A stretch of 52,520 bases of DNA. It comes from Moraxellaceae bacterium (lineage in GTDB: Bacteria; Pseudomonadota; Gammaproteobacteria; Pseudomonadales; Moraxellaceae). The stretch's first letter is position 1, and each line of letters opens with the position of its first letter. Shown here one piece after another: positions 1 through 8,205 of this stretch. Under the pieces are notes generated by a model that was not told where the DNA came from, did no database searches, and saw nothing but the letters and a program-made list of their open reading frames with translations. The DNA lies in the NCBI GenBank assembly GCA_003543245.1, contig DPJB01000009.1, positions 34,782 to 87,301 on the forward strand, written 5' to 3'. The position numbers were made by a program, and so were the translations under genes.

Positions 1-133
1 CAGTCGTGACCAACCGGCCAGCTGGGTCGTAACCTTGCGCCAGGCATCGTTGCCGGACAATGACGTTTGCGTTCAAAAGCATTGACCAAACCGATCAGGG
101 CCGTAACACAAGGAAAAGGGTGAAGGATAGACA

Positions 134-160
134 AGAAAAAGCCGGCAGGATGCCGGCTTC
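134..160 (-). terminator. Rho-independent terminator of the universal stress gene
   Basis: Read leftward, a GC-rich hairpin (AAGCCGGC / GCCGGCTT with an ATCCT loop) is followed by a T-rich run TTTTTCTT. It lies about 30 bases past the stop codon of the leftward universal stress gene. The stem and T-tract are seen directly; termination is inferred. Confidence 0.75.
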
Positions 161-188
161 AGGACAAGCGTGATAACACCGGGCGGGC

Positions 189-1067
189 TCAGGTCGGCTC
201 CACGTAGTCCTGTGGCCGCAAGACCAGCACATCGCAGTCGACCCTTGGCAGGATGTCCTCCGCAGTATTACCCAGCCAGAATGCAGCAAAACCAGAGCGC
301 GCCACCGTTCCCAGCAGCAAACAGTCCACGTCCTCCTGCCGTACCAGCTCTGGCAGCACCACATCCGGGCGGCCCGGCAGCACCCGTACCAGATCACTGG
401 CCATGCCAAAATCCGCCACCTGCTTCTCAATGGCTTCGCGGTAGGTCTTCTCCAGATCCGTCGCCACGTAGCTGGCGGCATAGGCATCCCCCATCAGCGG
501 CACCAGTTCAGCCGGATTGGGCAGGGCAGACAGCACCCTGATTTGTCCTCCAAAACATGGCGCCAACAGCTGCAGGTGCTCAAGAATCACCTGATTCAGC
601 ACCCGGTGTGGTGCATCCTCGGCACCAGCACCCAGTGCGCCGGCAAATATACCGGGTGTTCGCGAGTGCCGGACCAGCAGCAAAGGGCATGGCAAGTGCC
701 GCAGCAAGGGGCGCAAATCGTCAAGATAGTCGGCCCCCATCATCAGGAGGTCAGCCTCGAAACGTCGCGCCTCATGCACAATCATGTCCGCAGGGTTCCC
801 TGTGGCGACCGCAGCAAAAACGGTTCCTGACGGGGCCTCGGCCTCCAGCTCCTGCAACCAGTGCCTGGCTGCCACTTCCGCATTGTGCGAGGCCATATCC
901 TGCAGGCCTGGCGCCAGATCCAGACCGGGCTTCACGTCCGGCGCCACCGGCACCAGCACCTGCAGTGCCGCACCGGTGGCCTCTGCCCAGGCCAGTGACT
1001 GCAACCATGTAGCCTGATTATCCCGGCCAGCCTCCAGCACCACCAATATTGTCTTTAGCGGCAACAT
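189..1067 (-). CDS. uspE: Tandem-domain universal stress protein (UspE-like)
   Basis: A 292-residue cytoplasmic protein made of two universal stress domains, roughly residues 3-135 and 155-285. Each opens with a hydrophobic first strand and closes with a typical C-terminal strand (PCPLLLVRH, CDVLVLRP). The second domain keeps a nucleotide-binding-like loop, GTVARSG at 253-259 and GNTAED at 266-271, as in E. coli UspE; the first domain's loop is degenerate. The start at 1067 is chosen because AAGGAGAG lies just upstream, although the frame stays open further up. It is divergent from an Fnr-family regulator, and uspE is also beside fnr in E. coli. The two-domain architecture is seen; a role in stress or anaerobic survival is inferred from the family and the neighbour. 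Confidence 0.88.
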   Translation of the reverse strand: MLPLKTILVVLEAGRDNQATWLQSLAWAEATGAALQVLVPVAPDVKPGLDLAPGLQDMASHNAEVAARHWLQELEAEAPSGTVFAAVATGNPADMIVHEARRFEADLLMMGADYLDDLRPLLRHLPCPLLLVRHSRTPGIFAGALGAGAEDAPHRVLNQVILEHLQLLAPCFGGQIRVLSALPNPAELVPLMGDAYAASYVATDLEKTYREAIEKQVADFGMASDLVRVLPGRPDVVLPELVRQEDVDCLLLGTVARSGFAAFWLGNTAEDILPRVDCDVLVLRPQDYVEPT

Positions 1068-1238
1068 CTGAACTCTCCTTTGTCTACCGTACCATCCCCA
1101 ACACCACCCTGCCCCAGCAACAGCACAAGACAGATCATCAAAACCGCCGGAACGCCACAGACCTTTTGTTGTAGCCAAAAAGGTAGCATGCTCTGCTATC
1201 ATGGAAGTCCCTACGGCCGCCGAATCAATGAGCAAGCC

Positions 1239-2009
1239 ATGTCTGACAACACGACGCATGCCACGCCCATCATCATTCGAACACTACGTGAATCCAATTG
1301 CGCCGAATGCGCATTGAACCCAGTTTGCCTGCCCCCTGCGGTTGAGGATAGCCATCTGGATCAACTCGACAACATTATCGAGCGAAACCGGCCACTTCAG
1401 CGCGGCAACCACCTGTATCACGAGCGTCAGCCCTTCGAGGCGGTCTATGCGGTACGCTCCGGCGCCATCAAGGCCTACACCACCCTGCCCGGTGGGGAAG
1501 AGCAGGTCACCGGCTTTTACCTGCCTGGTGAAATCGTTGGCCTCGATTCCATCAGCAGCGGCCACCATGCCAGCTCGGCTGTGGCACTTGAAACCACGGC
1601 AGTCTGCACCATCCCCTTTGGTGATCTGGAAAACCTGTCCCGCGAGATTCCCGGCCTGCAGCATCACTTCTTCCGCCTGATGAGCAAGGAAATCCAGAGC
1701 GACCAGCAACTGATGGTGCTCCTCAGCAAGCGCACGGCAGAAGAGCGCATTGCCTCCCTGCTGTTATCCCTGTCGGCCCGCCACAAGCGCCGTCGGCTTT
1801 CCGAAGCCAGCTTCCGCCTGCCCATGTCACGCTCCGACATCGGCAACTATCTCGGACTGGCAGTGGAAACCGTCAGTCGCATATTCACCCGCTTCCAGCA
1901 GATGGGCGTACTGGAGGTGGTAGGCAAGGAAATCACCATCCTGAATCGCGGCCAGCTCTGCCAGTTGGCAGAGCCCGCCTCGGAAATGCCCCGCGCCAGC
2001 GGCACCTGA
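1239..2009 (+). CDS. anr: Fnr/Anr-type oxygen-sensing transcription regulator
   Basis: A 256-residue Crp/Fnr-family activator. An N-terminal cysteine cluster C21-x2-C24-x5-C30 plus C123 supplies the four ligands expected for an oxygen-labile [4Fe-4S] cluster. A cyclic-nucleotide-binding-like beta roll spans about 40-150. The C-terminal helix-turn-helix has the recognition helix residues E210, S213 and R214 of the Fnr type, which reads TTGAT-N4-ATCAA sites. The start at 1239 is chosen by alignment to Fnr/Anr, where a short leader precedes the cysteines. Its ribosome site is weak, and in-frame starts further upstream add unconserved sequence. I could not find a convincing Fnr box in the 171-base gap shared with the divergent stress gene. 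Anr is the Pseudomonadales name for Fnr. Confidence 0.93.
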   Translation: MSDNTTHATPIIIRTLRESNCAECALNPVCLPPAVEDSHLDQLDNIIERNRPLQRGNHLYHERQPFEAVYAVRSGAIKAYTTLPGGEEQVTGFYLPGEIVGLDSISSGHHASSAVALETTAVCTIPFGDLENLSREIPGLQHHFFRLMSKEIQSDQQLMVLLSKRTAEERIASLLLSLSARHKRRRLSEASFRLPMSRSDIGNYLGLAVETVSRIFTRFQQMGVLEVVGKEITILNRGQLCQLAEPASEMPRASGT

Positions 2010-2109
2010 ACCCGCAAGGCTCGCGTCCGGTGCCTGATAACCAATACCTGCTTGACCGCCCCCCCTTCCTCGCACCAAGATGGACGCACTAATAACGGGA
2101 GGAGGGGAC

Positions 2110-2427
2110 ATGATGAACTCACCCGCCGCAGACTTTTCCAGCTTCAGGGACTTCTATCCCTACTACCTCAGTGAGCATGCCGACCGCACCTGCCGGCGCC
2201 TGCATTTTGTCGGCACCACTCTGGTGATCGGCATCGTGCTTGCCGCCACAGTGACCGGCAATCCGGTCATGCTGCTGCTGGCGCCGGTTGCAGGCTACGG
2301 GTTTGCGTGGGTAGGCCACTACGTGTTTGAAAAAAACCGGCCTGCCACCTTCAAATATCCGTTTTACAGCCTGTTGGGCGACTTTGTGATGTACAAGGAC
2401 ATGCTGACAGGCAAAATAGCATTTTGA
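2110..2427 (+). CDS. DUF962 / Mpo1-like small membrane protein
   Basis: A 105-residue protein with the signature of the YGL010w/Mpo1-like family: an SEH...RRLHFVG block near residues 17-30 and GHYVFEKNRPA near 69-79, flanking two to three hydrophobic segments (about 30-65). Yeast Mpo1 is an iron(II) dioxygenase in alpha-oxidation of 2-hydroxy fatty acids, and the conserved histidines here are the likely metal ligands. The bacterial role is not established. A very strong ribosome site, GGAGGAGGGG, lies immediately upstream of two consecutive ATG codons (2110, 2113). The neighbours (Anr, adenylate cyclase) do not clarify the function. Family assignment is firm; the enzymatic role is inference. 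Confidence 0.82.
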   Translation: MMNSPAADFSSFRDFYPYYLSEHADRTCRRLHFVGTTLVIGIVLAATVTGNPVMLLLAPVAGYGFAWVGHYVFEKNRPATFKYPFYSLLGDFVMYKDMLTGKIAF

Positions 2428-2430
2428 AAC

Positions 2431-2449
2431 CATGCCGCCATCTGGCATG
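2431..2449. other. Short hairpin after the DUF962 gene
   Basis: A perfect six-base stem, CATGCC/GGCATG, with a seven-base loop sits between the small membrane protein gene and the adenylate cyclase gene. No T-run follows, so it is not a standard terminator. It may simply be chance. Confidence 0.25.
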
Positions 2450-2478
2450 ACCTGACTCCCTGAACTGAAACCAGACAC

Positions 2479-3858
2479 ATGCTGACTGCTGGACAAGAAC
2501 ATCACGCGACCGTCACCCCGCAACACACGCGCATGCTGGCCTACATCGTGGCCGGGTGCATTTTTGCAGCCGGGGTCTACAAGGGTTATTACGACACCAG
2601 CGTCATCGCCATCATTCCTCTCACGGTCCTCATCCCGTGGGGCATGCGCTGGCTGTCTGACTGGCTGGAAAACCACCACCCGGACCAGACTCATGGTGCC
2701 TTGCTGCTGGTCGATGCCTTTGCAGTCGGCATAGGCATTGCCGCTGCCGGGTACAGCCTTGTTCCCAGCCTAACCTTCATCAGTATCCTGCTGGCCAGTG
2801 CCATGGCCTTCGGCAACCTTTTCCTGGTCACCATTGCCGCCTTTACCAGCCTGATCGCCAGCCTGCTGGGCGGACTGGTCTTCGGCTTTGCAATTGCGCC
2901 TTATGCGGGCACCCCGGCCGAACTGACGTTTGTCGCAATTGCCGGCTTTGCCAGTTACGTCGGCCTGTCTGCTTTCTACATTCGCGAGCAGTCACGCAAT
3001 CTGATCGGGGCCAAAAACCTGATCATGGAGCAGCAGGAGCAGGCCATTCAGCTCTCTCGCAAGCTGGTCAAATACCTCCCCATCCAGGTATGGGAGTCAA
3101 TATTCTCCGGGCGCCGTGACGCCCGCCTGCAAAACCATCGCAAAAAACTCAGCATCTTTTTTTCGGACATCAAGGACTTCACCGAGACAACAGACGAAAT
3201 GTCTCCTGATGCCCTCACTGAAATGCTGAACTACTACTTTGACCAGATGTCAAAGATTGCATTGCGCTACGGTGGCACCATCGACAAGTTCATTGGCGAT
3301 GCAATCCTCATTTTCTTTGGCGACCCCACCACCAGGGGAGCCAAGGAAGATGCCGTTGCCTGTGTCTCCATGGCCATCGACATGCGCAAGCAGATGCAGG
3401 TCATGCGCCAGAAATGGAAAAGCATGGGCATTGAAAAGCCACTGCACGTTCGCATGGGCATCACCACCGGTTACTGCCACGTAGGAAACTTTGGCTGCGA
3501 ATCGCGCATGGACTACACCATCATCGGTCGCGATGCCAACTTGGCCTCACGCCTGCAGAATGCCGCCGATGTCGACGAAATCCTGATATCCAATGACACC
3601 TACCTGCTGGTACGTGACCGCATCATGTGCAGGGAAAAAGGCGTGGTCCGCCTGCGCGGCATCAACAATCCGGTACAGGTATGGGAAGTCATGGACTTCC
3701 GTGCCGACATGGGCGCACAGACCACCTGGATCGAACACGAACTGGACGGCTTTGCCATGCTGATGGACATCAACAAGGTGAAGAACTACGACAAGGAAAG
3801 AATCGTGAAGGCTCTGGAAGGTGCTGCCCAGAAACTGAAGGACAAACGCATTGTCTGA
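2479..3858 (+). CDS. Membrane-anchored class III adenylate cyclase (CyaB-like)
   Basis: A 459-residue protein that should make cAMP from ATP. The N-terminal ~168 residues contain about six hydrophobic helices, an arrangement like the MASE2 membrane sensor of Pseudomonas CyaB. A short linker helix (about 170-200) leads into a class III cyclase domain at about 222-405. Its key residues are present: metal-binding D230 and D274, adenine-selecting K270 and D345, and the transition-state pair N354 and R358. That combination points to adenylate rather than guanylate cyclase. The start at 2479 has no good ribosome site; a second in-frame ATG at 2533 is an alternative. A free-standing Hpt gene lies convergently downstream. 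A Crp/Vfr-type receptor would be the expected effector but is not in this window. Confidence 0.88.
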   Translation: MLTAGQEHHATVTPQHTRMLAYIVAGCIFAAGVYKGYYDTSVIAIIPLTVLIPWGMRWLSDWLENHHPDQTHGALLLVDAFAVGIGIAAAGYSLVPSLTFISILLASAMAFGNLFLVTIAAFTSLIASLLGGLVFGFAIAPYAGTPAELTFVAIAGFASYVGLSAFYIREQSRNLIGAKNLIMEQQEQAIQLSRKLVKYLPIQVWESIFSGRRDARLQNHRKKLSIFFSDIKDFTETTDEMSPDALTEMLNYYFDQMSKIALRYGGTIDKFIGDAILIFFGDPTTRGAKEDAVACVSMAIDMRKQMQVMRQKWKSMGIEKPLHVRMGITTGYCHVGNFGCESRMDYTIIGRDANLASRLQNAADVDEILISNDTYLLVRDRIMCREKGVVRLRGINNPVQVWEVMDFRADMGAQTTWIEHELDGFAMLMDINKVKNYDKERIVKALEGAAQKLKDKRIV

Positions 3859-3879
3859 GGGCGGCATGTTCATGCGCCC
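3859..3879. other. Hairpin between convergent genes
   Basis: GGGCG-g-CAT / ATG-CGCCC forms an eight-pair stem with one bulged base and a GTTC loop, in the 39-base gap between the convergent cyclase and Hpt genes. It lacks a T-run on either strand. It may act as a weak bidirectional terminator, which is inference. Confidence 0.3.
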
Positions 3880-3897
3880 AACGACCCTGTCCGGAAG

Positions 3898-4236
3898 TTA
3901 CATATAGGCGTTCAACAACTGCACTGCGCGCTCATGCTCATCTGCCACCTGCTTCAGGCGGGCAGCCTGGCCCGAAAGCGGTCCAGCCAGTGCTCCCTCC
4001 TCCAGTTCACGGCAAAGCTCGGTCAGGAGCTCAAGCCCCAGATTGGCACTTGCCCCCTTGAGACTGTGTGTGGACTTGCGCAGTGCATCGGCATCACCAC
4101 GGGCAAAGGCATCGTTCATGTCTTGCAGACGGATGGCCGAGTCCTGAATATACGTTTTCAGCAGTGCCGGAAACTCTTCATCCAGAACATCACGCAACTC
4201 TTCAAGCAAACCCTCATCCAGATACCGCGCCGTCAT
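3898..4236 (-). CDS. Stand-alone histidine phosphotransfer (Hpt) protein
   Basis: A 112-residue all-helical protein with the Hpt core THSLKGASANLG, placing the phospho-accepting histidine at residue 57 in the HxxKG motif (57-61). It would shuttle phosphate between a hybrid sensor kinase and a response regulator. No kinase or receiver gene is in the neighbourhood, so its partners are unknown. The start at 4236 is supported by AAGGAGTG six bases upstream; the frame extends nine codons further without support. It faces the adenylate cyclase gene tail to tail. Domain identity is clear; the pathway is not. Confidence 0.88.
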   Translation of the reverse strand: MTARYLDEGLLEELRDVLDEEFPALLKTYIQDSAIRLQDMNDAFARGDADALRKSTHSLKGASANLGLELLTELCRELEEGALAGPLSGQAARLKQVADEHERAVQLLNAYM

Positions 4237-4425
4237 TGCCCCACTCCTTCGCGTGAATTCCATGTTCCATCGTGCCTGTCTGCAAGTATTTCATGGCCTG
4301 TCACTGAATAGCCAGCCAGCCCGTGGAATCACGATGCACGCATCGATATCACCGACAAAATCACCCGAACAAGTTGATCCTCGCGCCAAAAAGACTAAAG
4401 CTTGGACCATTGCAATGGAGGCCTC

Positions 4426-4818
4426 ATGCCCACCCCCCAGAAATCCCCTGATATCGAGATCTATGTGCAGTCCATCGACACCAGTGCCGTGCAGGCATGG
4501 CTGGGACAACGTTTTCCTCAGAAAACCCCGCTGGCATGGCGACCTGCCGGCAAGCGCCAATGGCGCAGCAAGCTGGATCATGACGGTCATACGATTCCCG
4601 TGCTGGTGATTGAAGAGGCCAGTCACGGCTTCATTTCCATCTGGTTCGACAGCCTGCACACGCCATGGGCGGATGACAAGGAGTGCGCAAGGGAGCTGTT
4701 CGTCGCACTGGGCTGTCCGGTCAGGGCGACTGCCGGCAGCTGGCATGAGGGTGATGACCCCGACCTCTGGTGGGAGATCAACCAGACCGGCGAACACGAG
4801 TTGCACTGGCCTGGCTGA
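4426..4818 (+). CDS. Conserved hypothetical protein, 130 residues
   Basis: I do not assign a known function. The product is a soluble, acidic, tryptophan-rich protein with no signal peptide or membrane segment. A short beta-like N-terminus (DIEIYVQSI) is followed by a helix, DTSAVQAWLGQRF. The middle has alternating strands (IPVLVIEEA, FISIWFDS), and the C-terminus ends in DPDLWWEINQTGEHELHWPG. It resembles unannotated proteins I recall from Moraxellaceae, but I cannot verify that here. GGAGG lies just upstream of the ATG at 4426, a good ribosome site. It is 95 bases before the patatin gene on the same strand and may share its transcript. Confidence 0.75.
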   Translation: MPTPQKSPDIEIYVQSIDTSAVQAWLGQRFPQKTPLAWRPAGKRQWRSKLDHDGHTIPVLVIEEASHGFISIWFDSLHTPWADDKECARELFVALGCPVRATAGSWHEGDDPDLWWEINQTGEHELHWPG

Positions 4819-4913
4819 CCTTCTGTCCCGCTTTTGACATCGTCCGGACCACACTCCTATGCATTGGCGACAACGCTGCTAGACTGCAAACATACGCAAA
4901 CGGAGGCGGGCGT

Positions 4914-6107
4914 ATGAACCAGCGGAGCAACAAGCGCACAGGTCTCATCCTTTCAGGCGGAGGTGCTCGTGCGGCCTATCAGGTCGGTGTACTGCGTGCA
5001 GTTGCCGACATCATGCCGCAGGGCTGCCATAATCCGTTTGAAATCATTTGTGGTACATCTGCAGGCGGACTGAATGCCGCTGGACTGGCCACACACGCTG
5101 ACTGTCTGCATGACGGCATCAGCATGCTGGAAACGGTCTGGGGTGAGTTTCGTACCCATCAGGTTTATCGCACCGACTGGCCTGGCGTATTACACCGTGC
5201 AGCGCGCTGGCTCTGGACCATGGCCTTTGGCCGCATGCGCCGTGATTTACCCGTATCGCTACTGGACAACACTCCTCTACGGGGACTTCTTGATACCCAC
5301 ATTCCGCTGGAACGCATACAGCAGGCCATCGACAATGGCTATCTGGACGCGCTCTGCATTACTGCTTCCGGGTATTCCACCGGCGAATCCATCAGTTTCT
5401 TTCAGGGGGCTCCTCATCTTGATGGCTGGAACCGCTCACGTCGTGTCGGGATACGCACCGCCATTTCGATTGACCACCTGCTGGCCTCTGCCGCCATACC
5501 AATGCTGTTTCCGGCCGTCCGGGTAAACCGGGAGTATTTTGGTGATGGGGCCGTACGCCAGCACGCCCCCATAAGCCCCGCCCTGCATCTGGGGGCAGAG
5601 CGTGTCATGGTGATCGGGGTTGGAGGGCAGCCATCGGAAGCCGAACGGGAAAAGTCCCTCAGTTATCCCAGCATTGCCCAGATTGTCAGCCACATCCTGA
5701 GCAGCTCTTTTGTAGACAGCCTGGAGTCAGACATCGAGCGCCTGACGCGCATCAACAAGACCATCAGCCTGATTCCGGAAGAAGCACGCCACCAGAGCAC
5801 ACTGCGCCCGGTGGACGTGATGGTCATCTCCCCGTCGGCACAGGTTCTGGACACCATCGCCATGCGTCATGCCGACGCCCTGCCGAAAAGCATACGGATG
5901 TTTGTGCGTGGCTCCGGAGCAACCCAGCGCTCAGGCTCGGGCGTCCTGAGTTATCTGCTGTTTGAGGCGGCGTATTGTCAGGACCTGATACAACTGGGCT
6001 ACCTTGACGGCTGCGCACGAAAAGACGAGATGAAGCTTTTTTTCAACATCACCGACACGCCCAGCGAAAAACCCGTCAGCAATGTGGTGGAATTCAAGCG
6101 CGGCTGA
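4914..6107 (+). CDS. Patatin-like phospholipase
   Basis: A 397-residue lipid acyl hydrolase. The patatin signature is complete: the glycine-rich oxyanion loop SGGGARAAYQVG (14-25), the nucleophile elbow GTSAGG with S49, and the catalytic DGA motif with D211. These form a Ser-Asp dyad. It lacks an obvious signal peptide and the POTRA/barrel of secreted PlpD-type patatins, so it is probably cytoplasmic or peripherally membrane-bound. GGAGG upstream supports the start at 4914, although the frame is open for 48 more codons. The substrate cannot be read from sequence; phospholipid deacylation is the family inference. It converges with the thioesterase gene downstream. Confidence 0.9.
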   Translation: MNQRSNKRTGLILSGGGARAAYQVGVLRAVADIMPQGCHNPFEIICGTSAGGLNAAGLATHADCLHDGISMLETVWGEFRTHQVYRTDWPGVLHRAARWLWTMAFGRMRRDLPVSLLDNTPLRGLLDTHIPLERIQQAIDNGYLDALCITASGYSTGESISFFQGAPHLDGWNRSRRVGIRTAISIDHLLASAAIPMLFPAVRVNREYFGDGAVRQHAPISPALHLGAERVMVIGVGGQPSEAEREKSLSYPSIAQIVSHILSSSFVDSLESDIERLTRINKTISLIPEEARHQSTLRPVDVMVISPSAQVLDTIAMRHADALPKSIRMFVRGSGATQRSGSGVLSYLLFEAAYCQDLIQLGYLDGCARKDEMKLFFNITDTPSEKPVSNVVEFKRG

Positions 6108-6144
6108 CCACGCCCCCGGGCAATCCATTGCCAGAGGCCCGCTC

Positions 6145-7017
6145 TCAGTATTTCTCCGGCACTTCCCGCAGACGCATCAGACCTTCCTGTGCCGTACTGG
6201 CCACCAGACGACCATCCTGACTGTAAATCAGGCCACGGTTCATTCCACGTGAACTGGATGCATTGGGCGCATCCATGTCATAGAGCAGCCAGTCATCCGC
6301 CCGGAACGGGCGGTGGAACCACATTGAGTGGTCAATACTGGCAGCCTGCATGTTGTTCTGCATGAATGACACACCATGCGGCAACATGGCCGTTCCCATC
6401 AGCGCAAAGTCCGACGCAAACGCCAGCACGCACTGGTGCAGCAGCGGATCATCCGACAGACGGCTTTGTGCACGCATCCAGTGATAGCGTCTGGCCTCCT
6501 GCTTGACCGGTGCAAACGGATTCACCGGATTGATGGGACGAATCTCGATCGGGCGTTCACGGGCAAATGCATCCCGGATTTTCTCCGGAATCATCGGCGC
6601 CACCTTCTGGCGCAGCTCGGTCTCGCTGAGCACGCCATCCGGCCCCTCAACCGCCGGCATTTCGCTCTGGTGTTCAAGCCCGTCCTCCGGAACGGCGAAT
6701 GATGCCGACATGATGAAAATGATTTCACCGTGCTGGATCGCCTTCACATTGCGGGTGGCAAAGCTCTTGCCGTCACGGATTTTTTCAACCTGATAAACAA
6801 TGGGTGCCGTGGTATCTCCGGCACGCAGGAAGTAGCCGTGCAGGGAGTGCGCCAGACGTCCGTCAACCGTACGTCCCGCCGCCATCAGGGCCTGCCCCAG
6901 CACCTGCCCGCCAAAAACATTCTTGCCAACGATATTATGGCTGGGACCACGGAAAAGTCCGGCCTCGATGGTTTCAAGATCAAGGAGGTCCAGCACCTCC
7001 TGCATCACCTGGCTCAT
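6145..7017 (-). CDS. tesB: Acyl-CoA thioesterase II
   Basis: A 290-residue double-hotdog enzyme that hydrolyses medium- and long-chain acyl-CoA to free acid and CoA. It aligns along its full length with E. coli TesB, from MSQ..LDLL and GLFRG to the C-terminal LVAST-QEG block. The catalytic triad maps to D203, S227 and Q277. E. coli has Thr228 at the second position, so this is a conservative Thr-to-Ser change. GAGGA sits upstream of the ATG at 7017. It lies alone between two convergent or separate neighbours, 81 bases downstream of no obvious partner. Confidence 0.94.
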   Translation of the reverse strand: MSQVMQEVLDLLDLETIEAGLFRGPSHNIVGKNVFGGQVLGQALMAAGRTVDGRLAHSLHGYFLRAGDTTAPIVYQVEKIRDGKSFATRNVKAIQHGEIIFIMSASFAVPEDGLEHQSEMPAVEGPDGVLSETELRQKVAPMIPEKIRDAFARERPIEIRPINPVNPFAPVKQEARRYHWMRAQSRLSDDPLLHQCVLAFASDFALMGTAMLPHGVSFMQNNMQAASIDHSMWFHRPFRADDWLLYDMDAPNASSSRGMNRGLIYSQDGRLVASTAQEGLMRLREVPEKY

Positions 7018-7098
7018 GATAAGTCCTCACTGACTGGCGGGCCGCAAAGCCTAGACCAGAAGCTGTTTGAGTGGAATATCCACCACGCCCGTTTGCTG

Positions 7099-8076
7099 CT
7101 ATAGCCAGCCAGCGCGGCGCAGGCGACGAAACAGCAGCAGGCAGAGTACAGTCATCATGCCCAGCGCCACCGGATAGCCATAGGACCAGCGCAGCTCGGG
7201 CATTACCTCAAAGTTCATCCCGTACAAACTGGCAATCAGCGTTGGCACCGCCAGAATGGCCGCCCATGAGGCCAGACGCTTCACCACCTCGTTCTGACCT
7301 ACGGTAATCAGCGCGAGGTGCACATCCAGCGCCGCACTCAGCATTTCCGTAATGGCATCCACGGCATCATTGATACGAATGACGTGGTCATAGATGTCGC
7401 GAAAATACGGATTCATGTCATCAGACACCAGCGCGGTATCAATGTGCATCAGTTCATTGCAGATATCCTGCATGGGCGATGCTGCCAGCCTCAGCAATAC
7501 CAGATCACGCTTCAGATCGTACAGACGGCGTATGGTACGACGTCGGAAAGACCCTTCGAAGATGGCCCCTTCAAGACTCCGCAAATGCGAGCGATAGGAC
7601 TCCACCACCGGAAAATAGTTGTCCGTTATGAAGTCCATCACGGCATACAGCACATAGCCCGGCCCACGCATCAGCAACTTCGGGTTGTGCTCGCAACGCT
7701 CACGCACAGAAGAATACGACTGCGAGGCACCATGCCGGATAGTCACGACAAAACGAGGGCCCAAAATGACATGCGTCTCGCCCAGCTTGGCCTCCTCTCC
7801 CACCATGCGAGCCGTGTGCATCACGATAAACAGCACGTCATCATGCACCTCCAGCTTGGGCCGCTGATGTGCGCGATGCGCATCCTCCACCACGAGGTCA
7901 TGCAGGTCGAACTCGTCCTGCACCTGTTGCATCAGTGCGACATCCGGTTCATGCAGGCCAAGCCAGATGAAGGTGTCCTCTTCAACCAGACTCTCACTGA
8001 TGAGATCAACCGGAATGTCACGCAACTTATGCCCGTTACGGCGACTGTAAACCGCGCAGTTCACTACCATGGTCAT
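7099..8076 (-). CDS. corA: CorA-family divalent cation transporter
   Basis: A 325-residue inner-membrane channel for Mg2+ and related divalent ions. It has a long N-terminal cytosolic domain, extended helices in the middle, and two C-terminal membrane helices (about 267-285 and 297-315). The family signature YGMN is at 285-288, followed by the short periplasmic loop with PEL, as in CorA. The C-terminus is basic (RRLRRAGWL), as expected for the cytosolic ring. The start at 8076 has only a weak upstream AGGG; a second ATG two codons on is equally possible. It is divergent from the esterase gene. Specificity for Mg2+ against Co2+, Ni2+ or Zn2+ cannot be decided here. Confidence 0.92.
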   Translation of the reverse strand: MTMVVNCAVYSRRNGHKLRDIPVDLISESLVEEDTFIWLGLHEPDVALMQQVQDEFDLHDLVVEDAHRAHQRPKLEVHDDVLFIVMHTARMVGEEAKLGETHVILGPRFVVTIRHGASQSYSSVRERCEHNPKLLMRGPGYVLYAVMDFITDNYFPVVESYRSHLRSLEGAIFEGSFRRRTIRRLYDLKRDLVLLRLAASPMQDICNELMHIDTALVSDDMNPYFRDIYDHVIRINDAVDAITEMLSAALDVHLALITVGQNEVVKRLASWAAILAVPTLIASLYGMNFEVMPELRWSYGYPVALGMMTVLCLLLFRRLRRAGWL

Positions 8077-8205
8077 GGATACAGAACCCTGAAAAGCATC
8101 AAGCCCTCACAATAGCAGGAACCCGTCGTTTTTTTCTCCCCCCGCCCGCCGGTTTGCCAAAGATGCTAGCATCGCTTACCCCACGTTTTCTGCCGTGAGA
8201 ACCCC

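Noticed and set aside
1..133. Partial open frames at the left edge on both strands, including a plus-strand frame ending with a stop at about 85
   Set aside because: Too short to identify. More than one frame is open and none shows a recognisable motif or a good ribosome site; it may be the tail of a gene outside the window.
1080..1238. An Fnr box in the gap between the stress gene and anr
   Set aside because: Only single half-sites resembling ATCAA were found, with no matching TTGAT at the proper spacing.
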